This document shows positions 1 to 9,231 of a stretch of 11,446 nucleotides of DNA, one piece after another; the stretch's first letter is position 1; every line of letters starts with the position of its first letter. Below the pieces are notes generated by a model that saw only the letters and a program-made list of their open reading frames with translations, did no database searches and was not told the origin of the DNA. This DNA is from Candidatus Woykebacteria bacterium RBG_16_39_9b (lineage in GTDB: Bacteria; Patescibacteriota; Microgenomatia; Woykebacterales; RBG-16-39-9b), in the NCBI GenBank assembly GCA_001816695.1, contig MHCR01000015.1:2326-13771 (forward strand). The letters are read 5' to 3'. Position numbers and translations under genes: made by a program.

Positions 1-1
1 A

Positions 2-2011
2 GTATTTTTGGCCTTCACACTTGTATATATTGGTAATGAGCGTTTCGCTACAAGTCACATACGTCAAATTCTTTTATTTGGCCCATCATTTCTCTTTTTA
101 TTTTTAGGATGGAATACAAATCTTATTAATAACAGAAATATCGGTCAATTTCACGAGATATATTATGGGTGGAATAGCCCTTCCGCTCCATTATTTTGGT
201 TGGTGATACTTTGGATCGATGTTGTGTTTATAGTGGCTCTTACATTTCTTATCAGTTATTGGTTAAAGGTAAAAGAAGATACAAAAAAGAGACAAACGCT
301 ATTATTTATTTTTGCAGTTCTTATACCAATTGTTGGGGGCTCAATCACAAATGGAATAATGCCTATTTTGCACATTGAAGTTTTTCCAGCTGCTATCTTA
401 CTAACATCGGTAATGAGTTTGATAATTACCTATGCAATTCTTAGATATAAGCTATTTGTTATAAGTCCGGCTACCGTTGTTTCCAATGTTGTTGGGACTA
501 TGAATGAAGCACTTATCGCTTTTAACCCATCTTATGTAATTGAGTTTGTAAATAATGCCGTTAAAGAATTATTTGATTTTAATAAGGAGGAACTGATTGG
601 AAAAAGTATCAGAATGCTAATGCCTGGAGATAAAGATTGGCGTCTATTTAGAGAAAGGATCATTGAACCTTTGAATAGACAAGATTCTATTTCCGCTCAG
701 GAGATAGATTTTGTAGATAAGCATCATGAATCAGTTTCCGTTAGTTTTTCCGGCTCAAACTTGCGAGATTCAAAAGGGAATAAAATTGGTGTTGTTGGAG
801 TAGCTACGGACGTCAGAGAAATTAAAAAACTTTTGAATAGCATGTCGGCTGAAAGAAATAAGCTTGATGTTATATTAAGCAGTATTGTTGAAGGGATAAT
901 TGCAATAGATCGTTCTTGCAAAATCATCCTTTTTAATAATGCCGCAGAAAAAATCACCGGTTTGAACGCTAAGGATATGCTGCAAAAAAATGCAGAGATA
1001 GTTTTGCCTATGGACTCCCCAGAGGGAAAAATAAACGTAAAAGATTTTATATACAAAGGTAAAGAAAAAGAAGACACTGTTACTGGTATAAAGAAAAACG
1101 TTCGGATAACGCGAGGGGATGGAAAAGAGGTTTATGTTGATCTAGTGGGTAGTAGTATAAAAGAGGCCGAAGATATAAACCTCGGGGCCATAATCTTGCT
1201 TCACGATATATCTAAAGAAAAAGAACTGGAGGAAATGAAACTAGATTTCGTTTCAATGGCTGCCCATGAATTACGTACCCCACTCACGTCTATTAGAGGT
1301 TATTTATCTGTTCTTCAAGAAGAACTTGGAACTATATTGGATAAAGAACAGAGGTCTTTTCTTGATAAAGCTTTTATTAGCTCAAGCCAGCTGGCCGCTC
1401 TTGTAGAGAATCTTTTGAGTGTTTCAAGAATAGAAAGAGGTGCCTTGAGAATTGAAGTGGAACCAACCGATTGGGAGCCAATAGTCCATGAGGCTGTTAA
1501 TAATTTCGATCCTCAATCTAAAGAAAAAGATATTAAAATCAGTATTAAATTTCAAGAGAAAAAATTACCCAAAGTTTTAGTTGATAAATTTAGAATTAGT
1601 GAAGTGCTTTCTAATTTAATTGCTAACGCTATTTCTTACACCCATCCTGGAGGAAATATAACAATTTCCGCAATCCAAAAAGGTAAGGAAGTAGAAACTT
1701 CTGTTGCAGATACGGGGCAGGGAATTCCAGAGTCAGCGATACCAAAGCTATTCACTAAATTTTTTAGAGTTTCCGGGGTTTTGGAACAAGGCTCCAAAGG
1801 AACGGGTCTTGGTCTTTATATTTCAAAGGCTATTGTTGATATGCATGGTGGGAAAATTTGGGTAAAATCTGCCTTAGGTAAAGGGAGCATTTTTAGCTTT
1901 AAGATCCCAACAGCTTCCCAGTCTGCCATTAAGGGGCTAGAAAATACTAAAACAAAAAGAACTTTTATTAAAGCTAATCAGAAATTAGTAACCCCCATCG
2001 CCCAGGGTTGA
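2..2011 (+). CDS. Membrane-bound sensor histidine kinase with two PAS domains, 5'-partial
   Basis: This is the sensor half of a two-component system. It autophosphorylates on histidine and would pass the phosphate to a response regulator, none of which is in the window. The frame is open to the left edge, so the true start lies upstream; residues below are counted from the TTG at 8. Hydrophobic helices lie near residues 20-34, 62-86, 97-113 and 126-149, resembling the end of the 7TM-type sensor region found in some histidine kinases. Two PAS-like domains follow (about 158-275 and 282-405). The dimerisation domain has its H-box at 418-425 with phospho-acceptor His420. The ATPase domain shows N536 and N540 (N-box), the DTGQG motif at 568-572 (G1) and GTGLGL at 598-603 (G2). 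All catalytic motifs are intact, so it should be an active kinase. The ligand is unknown. The last 30 or so residues form a polar tail. The stop is TGA, and gyrA converges 30 bases downstream. Confidence 0.92.
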   Translation, partial: VFLAFTLVYIGNERFATSHIRQILLFGPSFLFLFLGWNTNLINNRNIGQFHEIYYGWNSPSAPLFWLVILWIDVVFIVALTFLISYWLKVKEDTKKRQTLLFIFAVLIPIVGGSITNGIMPILHIEVFPAAILLTSVMSLIITYAILRYKLFVISPATVVSNVVGTMNEALIAFNPSYVIEFVNNAVKELFDFNKEELIGKSIRMLMPGDKDWRLFRERIIEPLNRQDSISAQEIDFVDKHHESVSVSFSGSNLRDSKGNKIGVVGVATDVREIKKLLNSMSAERNKLDVILSSIVEGIIAIDRSCKIILFNNAAEKITGLNAKDMLQKNAEIVLPMDSPEGKINVKDFIYKGKEKEDTVTGIKKNVRITRGDGKEVYVDLVGSSIKEAEDINLGAIILLHDISKEKELEEMKLDFVSMAAHELRTPLTSIRGYLSVLQEELGTILDKEQRSFLDKAFISSSQLAALVENLLSVSRIERGALRIEVEPTDWEPIVHEAVNNFDPQSKEKDIKISIKFQEKKLPKVLVDKFRISEVLSNLIANAISYTHPGGNITISAIQKGKEVETSVADTGQGIPESAIPKLFTKFFRVSGVLEQGSKGTGLGLYISKAIVDMHGGKIWVKSALGKGSIFSFKIPTASQSAIKGLENTKTKRTFIKANQKLVTPIAQG

Positions 2012-2041
2012 ACGACTAATCGACGCCTATTTATAGCCTTT

Positions 2042-4519
2042 TTACTTTCCCCTATCGTCCTCTTTTTGAATACTCGAAGCAGCGGCAACCACGTCTTCTT
2101 TTGCTGAAAGTCTGATTAGTATAACACCTTGAGTTTGACGGGTTAAAACTGGTACGTCTTTAATTGGTAGCTTAATAACCTGAGCCATTTTGCTCGTAAT
2201 TATTAAGTGTTTATCTTCTTTTCCTATTACATTAGCGGCCACTAAATTTCCGGTTCTGCTTGTTACTTCAGCTGCTTTTACTCCGAGCCCAGCACGGCCT
2301 TGTTTTGGCCAATCGCTTATTTTACTTCGTTTGCCCAAGCCCTTTTCTGTGACTATAATTAATTCCTGCTTTTCGGTTGCTTTATCCATTGTTATCACAT
2401 TATCTGCTGACTTTAATCTTATACCGATTACTCCAGAAGTGGCTCGACCCATTGGACGAACGTCTTTTTCAGAGAATTTAATGGACATTCCTTTATTAGT
2501 GACTAAAATCATATAATCGTCGCCACTTGTTAATTTGACCCAGGATAATTCGTCACCTTTTACAAGATTTATTGCTATCATCCCGCTCTTGCGAATGTGC
2601 TCAAATTCTCTTAAAGGTGTTTTTTTGACAACACCCCTTTTAGTGGCCATAAATAAATATCCTAATTTATTTTTTTCCATTTTTGGCACAGCCAATATAG
2701 AAGTTACTAATTCGTCTTGCTCAAGATCTATTAAATTTACTATCGCCGCTCCTTTTGAAAATCGGGTGCCTTCGGGAAGCTCGTAGACTTTGATCTGGAA
2801 CACTCTGCCTTTATTTGTGAAAAACATAAGTGAGTCATGAGTATTTGCCGAAAATATATCAGCAACGGTGTCTTCTTCCTTCATAGTTACTCCAGACACT
2901 CCTCTACCACCACGACCTTGAGTTCGAAAAGTTGAAGTTGGGCTTCTTTTAATGTAACCGGCGCGAGTGATGGTAATGATTACTTGTTCCTTAGCAATCA
3001 AATCTTCTTCTGAAAATTCGCCTATAGGGTTTGCATAGACTCGTGTGCGACGTTCGTCTCCAAATTTATCTTTTAGTTCAGTTAGTTCTTTAATGATAAC
3101 CGCAAGAATCTTTTTCGGCGAAGAAAGTAAATCTTCAAGGTAGGAAATTGTTTTTAAGACTGCTTTGTACTCATCTTCGACTTTTTGACGTTCTAGAGCG
3201 GCTAGTCTTCTTAACTGCATATCCAAGATAGCTATTGCTTGTATATCTGTAAGTTTAAATTTATTCATTAAGTTAACCTTGGCAATATCCGCATCTTTGG
3301 ATCTTCTGATCGTTTCAATTACTGCGTCAAGATGATCTAGCGCAATTTTCAAACCTTCTAATATATGGGCCCGGTTTTTGGCAGCATTTAAATCAAATTC
3401 TGCTCTTTTGGTTACAACTTGTTGTCGATGACGAATAAATTCTGTCAAAGCCTGCTTTAAAGTTAGTGTTCCTGGTACACCGTTAACGAGTGCTACCATA
3501 TTTACATTAAACGCCAGTTGCATAGCAGTATGCTTATAAAGATTATTTAATATAGACTTTGGTCTGCTATCTCGTTTTAGTTCAATAAAAACCCTCATTC
3601 CTTTTCTATCTGACTCATCGCGAAGATCAGAAATGCCTTCTACCTTTTTTTCTTTGACTAACTGTGCGATTCTAGCAACCAATTGACTTTTATTGACTTG
3701 ATAAGGTAATTCAGAGATAACGACAGCAAACTTTCCAGAAGATGCTTCTTCTATTTCAGCCTTTGCTCTCATAACAATTCTTCCTCTCCCAGTTGCGTAA
3801 GCTTGACGAATTTCGTTTACGTCAAAAATGCTCCCGCCGGTCGGAAAATCCGGCCCTTTAATAAACTTCATTAAATCTTCAACAGCGTCCTCTGGGTTTT
3901 CGATGAGATGAATAATTGCATCGCATACCTCGTTTAAATTATGTGGTGGAATGTTGGTTGCCATGCCAACTGCAATACCAGAAGACCCATTTAGCAAGAG
4001 CTGAGGCAGCTTGGCTGGTAGTACTATAGGTTCTTTTCTAGTACCATCAAAATTATCTGCAAATAAAATTGTGTTTTTCTCAATATCAGAAAGCATTTCA
4101 GAAGCAATTTTAGCCATTCTTGCTTCCGTATATCGCATAGCAGCGGGTGGGTCACCATCAACTGAGCCAAAGTTACCTTGCCCATCAATTAGTGGATAGC
4201 GCATTGCGAAATTTTGGGCTAGACGGACAAGCGCGTCATACACTGGCGAATCACCGTGGGGGTGATATTTACCTAAGACCTCTCCAACTACAGTAGCACT
4301 CTTGCGATATTTTGCCTCGTATGAAAGGCCAAGTTCGTACATGGCATACAAAATACGCCGGTGGACTGGTTTTAAACCATCTTTAACGTCAGGAAGAGCG
4401 CGTGAGACAATTACGCTCATAGCGTAATTTAAATAAGAACGCTGCATCTCTTCTATTATTTCTATAGGAATCAACTGACCTAAATTGTTTTCGGTTGTTG
4501 GGCCGTTTTCTTCCGACAT
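2042..4519 (-). CDS. gyrA: DNA gyrase subunit A
   Basis: This is the breakage-reunion subunit of type IIA DNA gyrase, which with GyrB introduces negative supercoils using ATP. The 825-residue length is normal. The winged-helix/tower region covers about 30-490 and the beta-pinwheel C-terminal domain about 500-815. The catalytic tyrosine is Tyr130 in the [10 protein letters not shown] motif. The quinolone-resistance region at 86-95 keeps the serine (S91) and aspartate (D95) equivalent to E. coli S83 and D87, so no classical resistance substitution is visible. A GyrA box (Q534-G-R-G-G-R-G540) marks it as gyrase rather than ParC; the usual second-position arginine is glycine. Pinwheel repeats are visible, for example GRATSG near 691-696 and QGRAGLGV near 740-747. 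It follows gyrB by 46 bases and is probably cotranscribed. The ATG at 4519 has no Shine-Dalgarno; a T8 tract lies about 20 bases upstream. The stop is TAA. Confidence 0.98.
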   Translation of the reverse strand: MSEENGPTTENNLGQLIPIEIIEEMQRSYLNYAMSVIVSRALPDVKDGLKPVHRRILYAMYELGLSYEAKYRKSATVVGEVLGKYHPHGDSPVYDALVRLAQNFAMRYPLIDGQGNFGSVDGDPPAAMRYTEARMAKIASEMLSDIEKNTILFADNFDGTRKEPIVLPAKLPQLLLNGSSGIAVGMATNIPPHNLNEVCDAIIHLIENPEDAVEDLMKFIKGPDFPTGGSIFDVNEIRQAYATGRGRIVMRAKAEIEEASSGKFAVVISELPYQVNKSQLVARIAQLVKEKKVEGISDLRDESDRKGMRVFIELKRDSRPKSILNNLYKHTAMQLAFNVNMVALVNGVPGTLTLKQALTEFIRHRQQVVTKRAEFDLNAAKNRAHILEGLKIALDHLDAVIETIRRSKDADIAKVNLMNKFKLTDIQAIAILDMQLRRLAALERQKVEDEYKAVLKTISYLEDLLSSPKKILAVIIKELTELKDKFGDERRTRVYANPIGEFSEEDLIAKEQVIITITRAGYIKRSPTSTFRTQGRGGRGVSGVTMKEEDTVADIFSANTHDSLMFFTNKGRVFQIKVYELPEGTRFSKGAAIVNLIDLEQDELVTSILAVPKMEKNKLGYLFMATKRGVVKKTPLREFEHIRKSGMIAINLVKGDELSWVKLTSGDDYMILVTNKGMSIKFSEKDVRPMGRATSGVIGIRLKSADNVITMDKATEKQELIIVTEKGLGKRSKISDWPKQGRAGLGVKAAEVTSRTGNLVAANVIGKEDKHLIITSKMAQVIKLPIKDVPVLTRQTQGVILIRLSAKEDVVAAASSIQKEDDRGK

Positions 4520-4565
4520 ATCGTATAAAACTTAAGATGAAAAAAAACAAACACAATATTTCACG

Positions 4566-6560
<1,995 letters not shown>

Positions 6561-6583
6561 TTACTCTGTTTTAAAACTAAAAA

Positions 6584-6599
6584 GAGGTGTTGTACCCTC
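6584..6599 (-). promoter_or_regulatory. Hairpin with T-tract in the gyrB leader
   Basis: Read leftward, GAGG (6599-6596) can pair with CCTC (6587-6584), with a further T6594-A6588 pair past a bulged G. The loop is five bases and a run of five T (6583-6579) follows. It resembles a weak intrinsic terminator. However, the candidate gyrB promoter places its start site near 6599, so the hairpin would sit at the extreme 5' end of the gyrB mRNA. There it could act as a stabilising cap instead. It could also be the terminator of the upstream clamp-loader gene. The stem is short, so the assignment is tentative. Confidence 0.3.
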
Positions 6600-6605
6600 G
6601 CTTAA

Positions 6606-6633
6606 ATTCTAACAAAAAAACCTGTTCGTACAA
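6606..6633 (-). promoter_or_regulatory. Candidate promoter for gyrB-gyrA
   Basis: Read leftward, TAGAAT (6611-6606) matches the sigma-70 -10 box at five of six positions. It is preceded by TGT (6614-6612), giving an extended -10. TTGTAC (6633-6628) lies 16 bases upstream and matches the -35 box at three of six positions; an extended -10 compensates for weak -35 boxes. The start site would be near 6599, giving a leader of about 50 bases. This is the best promoter-like sequence in the 126-base gap upstream of gyrB, but there is no experimental support. Confidence 0.4.
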
Positions 6634-6663
6634 GCAAAATAAAGTTTGTATAATTAAAAAGAG

Positions 6664-6675
6664 TTGATGTATCAA
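6664..6675 (-). terminator. Weak palindrome with T-tract at the end of the clamp-loader gene
   Basis: TTGAT-GT-ATCAA is a perfect 12-base palindrome that overlaps the TGA stop codon (6674-6672) of the delta-prime gene. Read leftward it is followed by CTC and five T (6660-6656). The layout is that of an intrinsic terminator, but the stem is only four or five mostly A/T pairs, so termination would be inefficient. Readthrough into gyrB is plausible. Confidence 0.22.
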
Positions 6676-7346
6676 TTAAAAATTAATAGGTCAGACATGA
6701 GTTTAAGAAATGCCAGTTTCTGATTAACTTTTTTATCCATGGCTGCTTTGACTAATAATATTTCCTTTAAATAATTTTTTATTTCTACTGTTTTTAATTT
6801 TGAGAAGGTCTTACTTGCTCCTTGATCTAGTATTTTAGCGCGTAATACTTTTCGCCACACCTTTATCCAAGTATCTAGGTCAAAGGCGGATATGTTGTTT
6901 ATTTGCTCAAAAAAAGATTTGTCAAAATATCTATTGAAAAAAATAATGTCGTTATTGGTAATAGATTCCAGATCTTCTATTCCTGATCCTAAATCAATTA
7001 CCTCGCATCTTGAAAAGATTGTTGAGAGCATCGAATGTTTGGTTATGGCAGTTAAAATTATTCTTGTGTGAGGAGGAGGTTCTTCTAAAGTTTTTAAAAA
7101 GGCATTTTGTGCTTCGGTTGTTAAATATTGAGCATTATTAATGATGAATGTGGAGTAACTAGCTCTGAAGGGACGACGGGTGGTCATTTCAATGATTTCT
7201 CTAATTGTGTCTATACCACCATTGCTAATAGCATTTATTACATGTGTATCAAAAGGATCCTCACTAAATTCTTTAGCTAAGGTTTTAGCTTGGGCTTCTC
7301 TAATTTCTTGATTTTTTCCAACTAACAAAATCGGTATGGCCGCCAT
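6672..7346 (-). CDS. holB: Small DNA polymerase III delta-prime-type clamp-loader subunit
   Basis: This 224-residue protein resembles the delta-prime (HolB/DnaX) clamp-loader family, which helps load the sliding beta clamp onto primed DNA. Residues 4-118 form an AAA+-like core. F66-I-I-N-N-A-Q-Y-L74 stands at the Walker B position but lacks the acidic pair. The conserved block from E79 to T94 (AQNAFLKTLEEPP) follows, then the SRC motif (S112-R-C114), which supplies an arginine finger in trans. There is no GxxGxGKT P-loop (LVGKNQEI instead) and no four-cysteine zinc site, as expected for a non-hydrolysing delta-prime. It is much shorter than E. coli delta-prime (334 residues), with a reduced C-terminal helical region. 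I start at the ATG at 7346. A longer open frame to 7469 would run into pilB, and its extra 41 residues do not look like this family. No Shine-Dalgarno is seen. The stop is TGA. Confidence 0.82.
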   Translation of the reverse strand: MAAIPILLVGKNQEIREAQAKTLAKEFSEDPFDTHVINAISNGGIDTIREIIEMTTRRPFRASYSTFIINNAQYLTTEAQNAFLKTLEEPPPHTRIILTAITKHSMLSTIFSRCEVIDLGSGIEDLESITNNDIIFFNRYFDKSFFEQINNISAFDLDTWIKVWRKVLRAKILDQGASKTFSKLKTVEIKNYLKEILLVKAAMDKKVNQKLAFLKLMSDLLIFN

Positions 7347-7355
7347 TAGGAGTGA

Positions 7356-7385
7356 TTGACATTGTAGAACTCCCAAGTCTAAAAT
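7356..7385 (+). promoter_or_regulatory. Strong candidate promoter for pilB-pilT-pilC
   Basis: TTGACA (7356-7361) is a perfect sigma-70-type -35 box. After an 18-base spacer, TAAAAT (7380-7385) matches the -10 box at five of six positions. Transcription would start near 7391-7393, leaving a leader of about 17 bases before the pilB ATG at 7409. This is the best promoter in the window. It lies in a 62-base divergent gap, which explains its position. It is predicted from sequence only. Confidence 0.72.
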
Positions 7386-7389
7386 ACAA
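7361..7389 (-). promoter_or_regulatory. Candidate leftward promoter for the delta-prime gene
   Basis: Read leftward, TTGTAT (7389-7384) is followed after 17 bases by TACAAT (7366-7361). The -10 box matches consensus at five of six positions and the -35 at three of six. The predicted start lies only about seven bases before the ATG at 7346, so the mRNA would be almost leaderless, which fits the missing Shine-Dalgarno. It is interleaved with the rightward pilB promoter: each -10 touches the other's -35. Confidence 0.4.
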
Positions 7390-7391
7390 GA

Positions 7392-7396
7392 AGAGG
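7392..7396 (+). promoter_or_regulatory. Possible ribosome binding site of pilB
   Basis: AGAGG at 7392-7396 is the only purine-rich anti-Shine-Dalgarno match before pilB. It ends 12 bases before the ATG at 7409, a longer spacing than usual, and would lie at the very start of the predicted transcript. The ATG at 7397 right after it opens a three-codon frame (MPA, stop at 7406-7408) that abuts the pilB start. Confidence 0.35.
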
Positions 7397-7408
7397 ATGC
7401 CTGCCTAA

Positions 7409-9181
7409 ATGCAAACCACCACTGATAAAGGAATAGAAGATATTCTATTCGATCAAGGGAAAATACCACAAGATAAGCTTTCAGTTGTAAAAATGGAGGC
7501 TATTAATACTGGTAAGCCTGTTGAAGATATCTTGTTGGAATATAAATTTGTTTCAATTGAAGATATAGCTGCTGCCAAGGGGGCTCTTCTCAATATTCCT
7601 TTTATCGATCTTACCGGTAAAGCTATTAATCCCGAAGTTCTACAAAAAATTCCGGAACCTGTAGCAAGGAGATATACTCTTATCCCGTTTGAATATAATA
7701 AAGAAACAAGTTCTCTTTCTGTTGCAATGAGCGATCCTTTAGATCTACAAGTTGTTGAGTTTATCGAAAAGAAAAGTGGTTCTCAGATAAAACCTTATAT
7801 ATCCACCGTGGACAATATAAACAGCGCTATTGCTGAGCAATACTCTAAAAGTCTATCAGCTGATATTTCAGCTGCTGTTGCAGAAGCTTCAGTAGGAACT
7901 GTAGAAGCAAAATCTGAACTTAAAGACTTAAATAAGGCAGAAGAGATCATTAAAGAAGCCCCTGTTGCCAAGATAGTGTCGACACTACTGGAATACGCAA
8001 TGAAAGCAGGAGCTAGTGATATTCACATTGAGGCACTGGATGATCGTACTCGTGTTCGGTACAGAATCGATGGTATCTTGCAGGAACGATTGGTCTTACC
8101 CAAAAAAGTTCACGAATCGGTTGTGGCTCGTATAAAAATACTTTCAAATTTAAAAATTGATGAGAAAAGAATCCCACAAGATGGACGTTTCTCTTTTAAA
8201 CTAGAAGATGATGTAGTAGATCTTCGTATTTCTACTTTACCAACAGTCCACGGCGAGAAGGTTGTCATGCGTCTTTTGCCAAAAGCAGCAGCTGCACCAA
8301 CCTTATCAGACCTGGGACTTCGTGGAACTGCCTTGCGTGTTTTCGAAGAAGCAATCACTCGTCCCAATGGTATTATTCTAATTACTGGTCCTACCGGTTC
8401 AGGTAAGACTACAACCTTGTTTGCTGCTCTTTCAAAGATTAATTCATCTAAAGTGAATATTGTGACACTTGAAGATCCAGTTGAATATCAAATTCCAGGT
8501 GTTAATCAGGTTCAGATAAATCCAACAGCTGGTCTAACTTTCGCTTCTGGGTTGCGGAGTTTCTTGAGGCAGGATCCAAATATTATTATGGTGGGTGAAG
8601 TACGAGATTCGGAAACAGCTGGTCTTGCAATTCAGGCTGCTTTAACTGGACACCTTGTTTTTTCTACATTGCATACAAATTCTTCTGCGGGTGCGCTGCC
8701 GAGACTTTTGGACATGGGAGCAGAGACATTTTTGCTTGCCTCGTCTATGACTGCTGTTGCAGCTCAAAGAGTTGTTCGGCGTATCTGTCCGGATTGTAAG
8801 ACGGAGTACGATCCTCCAGAGCCGCTCGTCGAAGATATTAAGGCAGTTTTAGGAACTCTCCATCACGTTGGTGCTAAGGTACTTTCTAAGGAAGAAGAAA
8901 AGGACTTTACATCTGTCGAAAAAGCTAAAAAATTCAAATTGTTCAAAGGAAAAGGTTGTGATAAATGTGGAGATTCGGGATATAAAGGAAGAATCGCTGT
9001 GTTTGAAGTTTTGCCTGTAACCGATAAAATCGGTAAATTAATATTAGAAAGGCAGCCTAGCTCGGTAATTGAGAAAACAGCAATCGAAAACGGAATGATT
9101 ACTATGAAACAAGACGGCTACTTAAAAGCTGTTGAAGGAATTACAACAATCGAAGAAGTACTGCGTGCTGCGCAAGATTAA
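7409..9181 (+). CDS. pilB: Type IV pilus assembly (extension) ATPase PilB
   Basis: This is a GspE/PilB-family secretion ATPase, a cytoplasmic hexamer that powers pilin polymerisation by driving the platform protein PilC. It is 590 residues long. An N-terminal MshEN/T2SSE-N-like domain covers about 5-145 and is followed by an alanine- and charge-rich linker (about 146-185). The ATPase part includes the N2 domain with GASDIHIE (201-208). It also has the Walker A motif GPTGSGKTT (327-335), the Asp box around LEDPVEY (354-360, E355), Walker B IIMVGEVRD (392-400, E397) and the His box TGHLVFSTLHTN (413-424). Two CxxC pairs (C460/C463 and C517/C520) form the zinc-binding tetracysteine motif typical of PilB/GspE and absent from PilT. 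The 53 residues between the pairs exceed the roughly 30 in classical GspE. It is the first gene of the operon; pilT follows after 50 bases. The ATG at 7409 includes the whole N-domain. GspE is the alternative name, but adjacent pilT favours a pilus. Confidence 0.95.
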   Translation: MQTTTDKGIEDILFDQGKIPQDKLSVVKMEAINTGKPVEDILLEYKFVSIEDIAAAKGALLNIPFIDLTGKAINPEVLQKIPEPVARRYTLIPFEYNKETSSLSVAMSDPLDLQVVEFIEKKSGSQIKPYISTVDNINSAIAEQYSKSLSADISAAVAEASVGTVEAKSELKDLNKAEEIIKEAPVAKIVSTLLEYAMKAGASDIHIEALDDRTRVRYRIDGILQERLVLPKKVHESVVARIKILSNLKIDEKRIPQDGRFSFKLEDDVVDLRISTLPTVHGEKVVMRLLPKAAAAPTLSDLGLRGTALRVFEEAITRPNGIILITGPTGSGKTTTLFAALSKINSSKVNIVTLEDPVEYQIPGVNQVQINPTAGLTFASGLRSFLRQDPNIIMVGEVRDSETAGLAIQAALTGHLVFSTLHTNSSAGALPRLLDMGAETFLLASSMTAVAAQRVVRRICPDCKTEYDPPEPLVEDIKAVLGTLHHVGAKVLSKEEEKDFTSVEKAKKFKLFKGKGCDKCGDSGYKGRIAVFEVLPVTDKIGKLILERQPSSVIEKTAIENGMITMKQDGYLKAVEGITTIEEVLRAAQD

Positions 9182-9212
9182 TCGCCACACTTTGCCATCT
9201 GGCGAGTGTTGG
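9182..9212 (+). promoter_or_regulatory. Alternative hairpins between pilB and pilT
   Basis: Two mutually exclusive stem-loops can form just after the pilB stop. The first pairs TCGCCA (9182-9187) with TGGCGA (9200-9205) around a 12-base loop. The second pairs CCACAC (9185-9190) with GTGT-t-GG (9206-9212) and stacks an inner GCC/GGC stem (9194-9196 with 9201-9203) closed by an ATCT loop. No T-run follows, so this is not a standard terminator. Neither stem includes the pilT Shine-Dalgarno. Confidence 0.35.
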
Positions 9213-9220
9213 GTATCTGA

Positions 9221-9226
9221 AGGAGG
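9221..9226 (+). promoter_or_regulatory. Strong Shine-Dalgarno fixing the TTG start of pilT
   Basis: AGGAGG at 9221-9226 is a full consensus ribosome binding site, five bases before the TTG at 9232. That TTG opens a reading frame whose N-terminus is typical for PilT (LQKGASDIHL at 11-20), so the non-ATG start is well supported. Confidence 0.88.
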
Positions 9227-9231
9227 ATAAA

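Noticed and set aside
2012..2041. Bidirectional terminator between the histidine kinase and gyrA.
   Set aside because: Only a four-pair CTAT/ATAG stem with a two-base loop and a short T-run is present, which is too weak to call.
2042..4519. Possibility that this gene pair is topoisomerase IV (parC/parE).
   Set aside because: A GyrA box is present in the C-terminal pinwheel and both subunits show gyrase-type motifs, so gyrase is the better call.
4520..4565. Separate gyrA promoter in the gyrB-gyrA gap (TTGTTT, 17 bases, TATACG, read leftward).
   Set aside because: Both boxes match poorly (three and four of six), and the start site would fall within the gyrA start codon. Cotranscription with gyrB is simpler.
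6627..6654. Perfect TATAAT on the + strand (6649-6654), a possible antisense promoter into the delta-prime gene.
   Set aside because: No good -35 box lies 16-18 bases upstream (three of six matches at best), and no rightward gene follows. The region is AT-rich, so a chance TATAAT is likely.
7397..7408. Three-codon reading frame (MPA, stop) whose TAA abuts the pilB ATG, possibly a leader peptide.
   Set aside because: The purine tract AGAGG lies directly against its ATG with no spacing, and the frame is too short to distinguish from chance.
7347..7469. A longer N-terminus for the delta-prime gene, adding 41 residues from an ATG at 7469.
   Set aside because: It would overlap the pilB start and both promoters on the opposite strand, and the extra residues do not resemble the clamp-loader family. 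The ATG at 7346 directly precedes the first conserved strand.
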